From Bacteroidota bacterium (GTDB lineage: Bacteria; Bacteroidota; Bacteroidia; Bacteroidales; UBA12481): DNA of 36,748 nucleotides. Positions 36,743-36,748 of this stretch are shown here, one piece after another (the first letter of the stretch is position 1; each line of letters opens with the position of its first letter). A model generated the notes under the pieces. That model was not told the DNA's origin. It made no database searches and was given only the letters and a program-made list of their open reading frames with translations. The stretch is taken from positions 1 to 36,748 of the forward strand of contig JABHCC010000165.1 in NCBI GenBank assembly GCA_018669475.1, written 5' to 3'. A program made the position numbers and the translations under genes.

Positions 36743-36748
36743 TAGTTG

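Overview
The window looks like a chromosomal accessory region from a Bacteroidota bacterium, probably a polysaccharide-degrading and perhaps marine lineage. The evidence is family content: LytS/LytTR two-component pairs, DUF5687 and DUF4249 proteins, a FISUMP protein with a type IX-secretion-like sorting domain, a 6-bladed beta-propeller lipoprotein, many lipoprotein signal peptides, a formylglycine-type sulfatase, two GH29 alpha-L-fucosidases and a GH2 beta-galactosidase. No rRNA or tRNA gene was recognised. The species is not identified.

Layout. 0-5 kb: a class II Fic protein with a candidate operator, a beta-lactamase-fold lipoprotein packaged like an integron gene cassette (attC-like site), a NiCoT/UreH-like metal permease and an SGNH hydrolase. 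5-9.5 kb: a TrpF-like protein, a sulfatase, and a LytTR regulator with its histidine kinase. 9.5-14 kb: a DUF1566 lipoprotein heading the kinase operon, a divergent FAD-dependent oxidoreductase, and a GH29 fucosidase. 14-18 kb: a serine hydrolase plus a two-gene ABC transporter. 18-21.3 kb: a FISUMP protein, an unknown lipoprotein, and a coupled NTF2-like/flavin reductase pair. 21.3-25 kb: a second LytTR/LytS pair. 25-28.4 kb: a beta-propeller lipoprotein, a beta-carbonic anhydrase and a DUF4249 lipoprotein. 28.6-35.3 kb: an unknown 814-aa protein, a second GH29, a broken S23-type four-helix-bundle gene and a truncated GH2. 35.3-36.7 kb: an IS110-family element that probably encodes a bridge RNA. 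Sulfatase, SGNH hydrolase, two fucosidases and GH2 together suggest use of sulfated or fucosylated glycans, although no SusC/SusD pair is present.

The most unusual feature is repeat DNA. Six arrays of a GC-rich 9-bp core, CGTGACGCC (or its complement GGCGTCACG), spaced by 2-5 variable bases, lie between 21.27 and 33.04 kb; I saw none in the first 21 kb. Three begin exactly where a gene ends and supply its TGA stop, two are translated inside a fucosidase, and two in inverted orientation bracket the S23-type gene. A second layer of 7-bp (once 8-bp) tandem repeats, resembling the heptamer STRR repeats of cyanobacteria, fills intergenic gaps. These also lie in frame inside a sulfatase and a serine hydrolase, and form the hydrophobic core of a fucosidase signal peptide. 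A REP-like palindrome is translated inside a histidine kinase. The region appears to be one where short repeats keep being inserted and become coding sequence.
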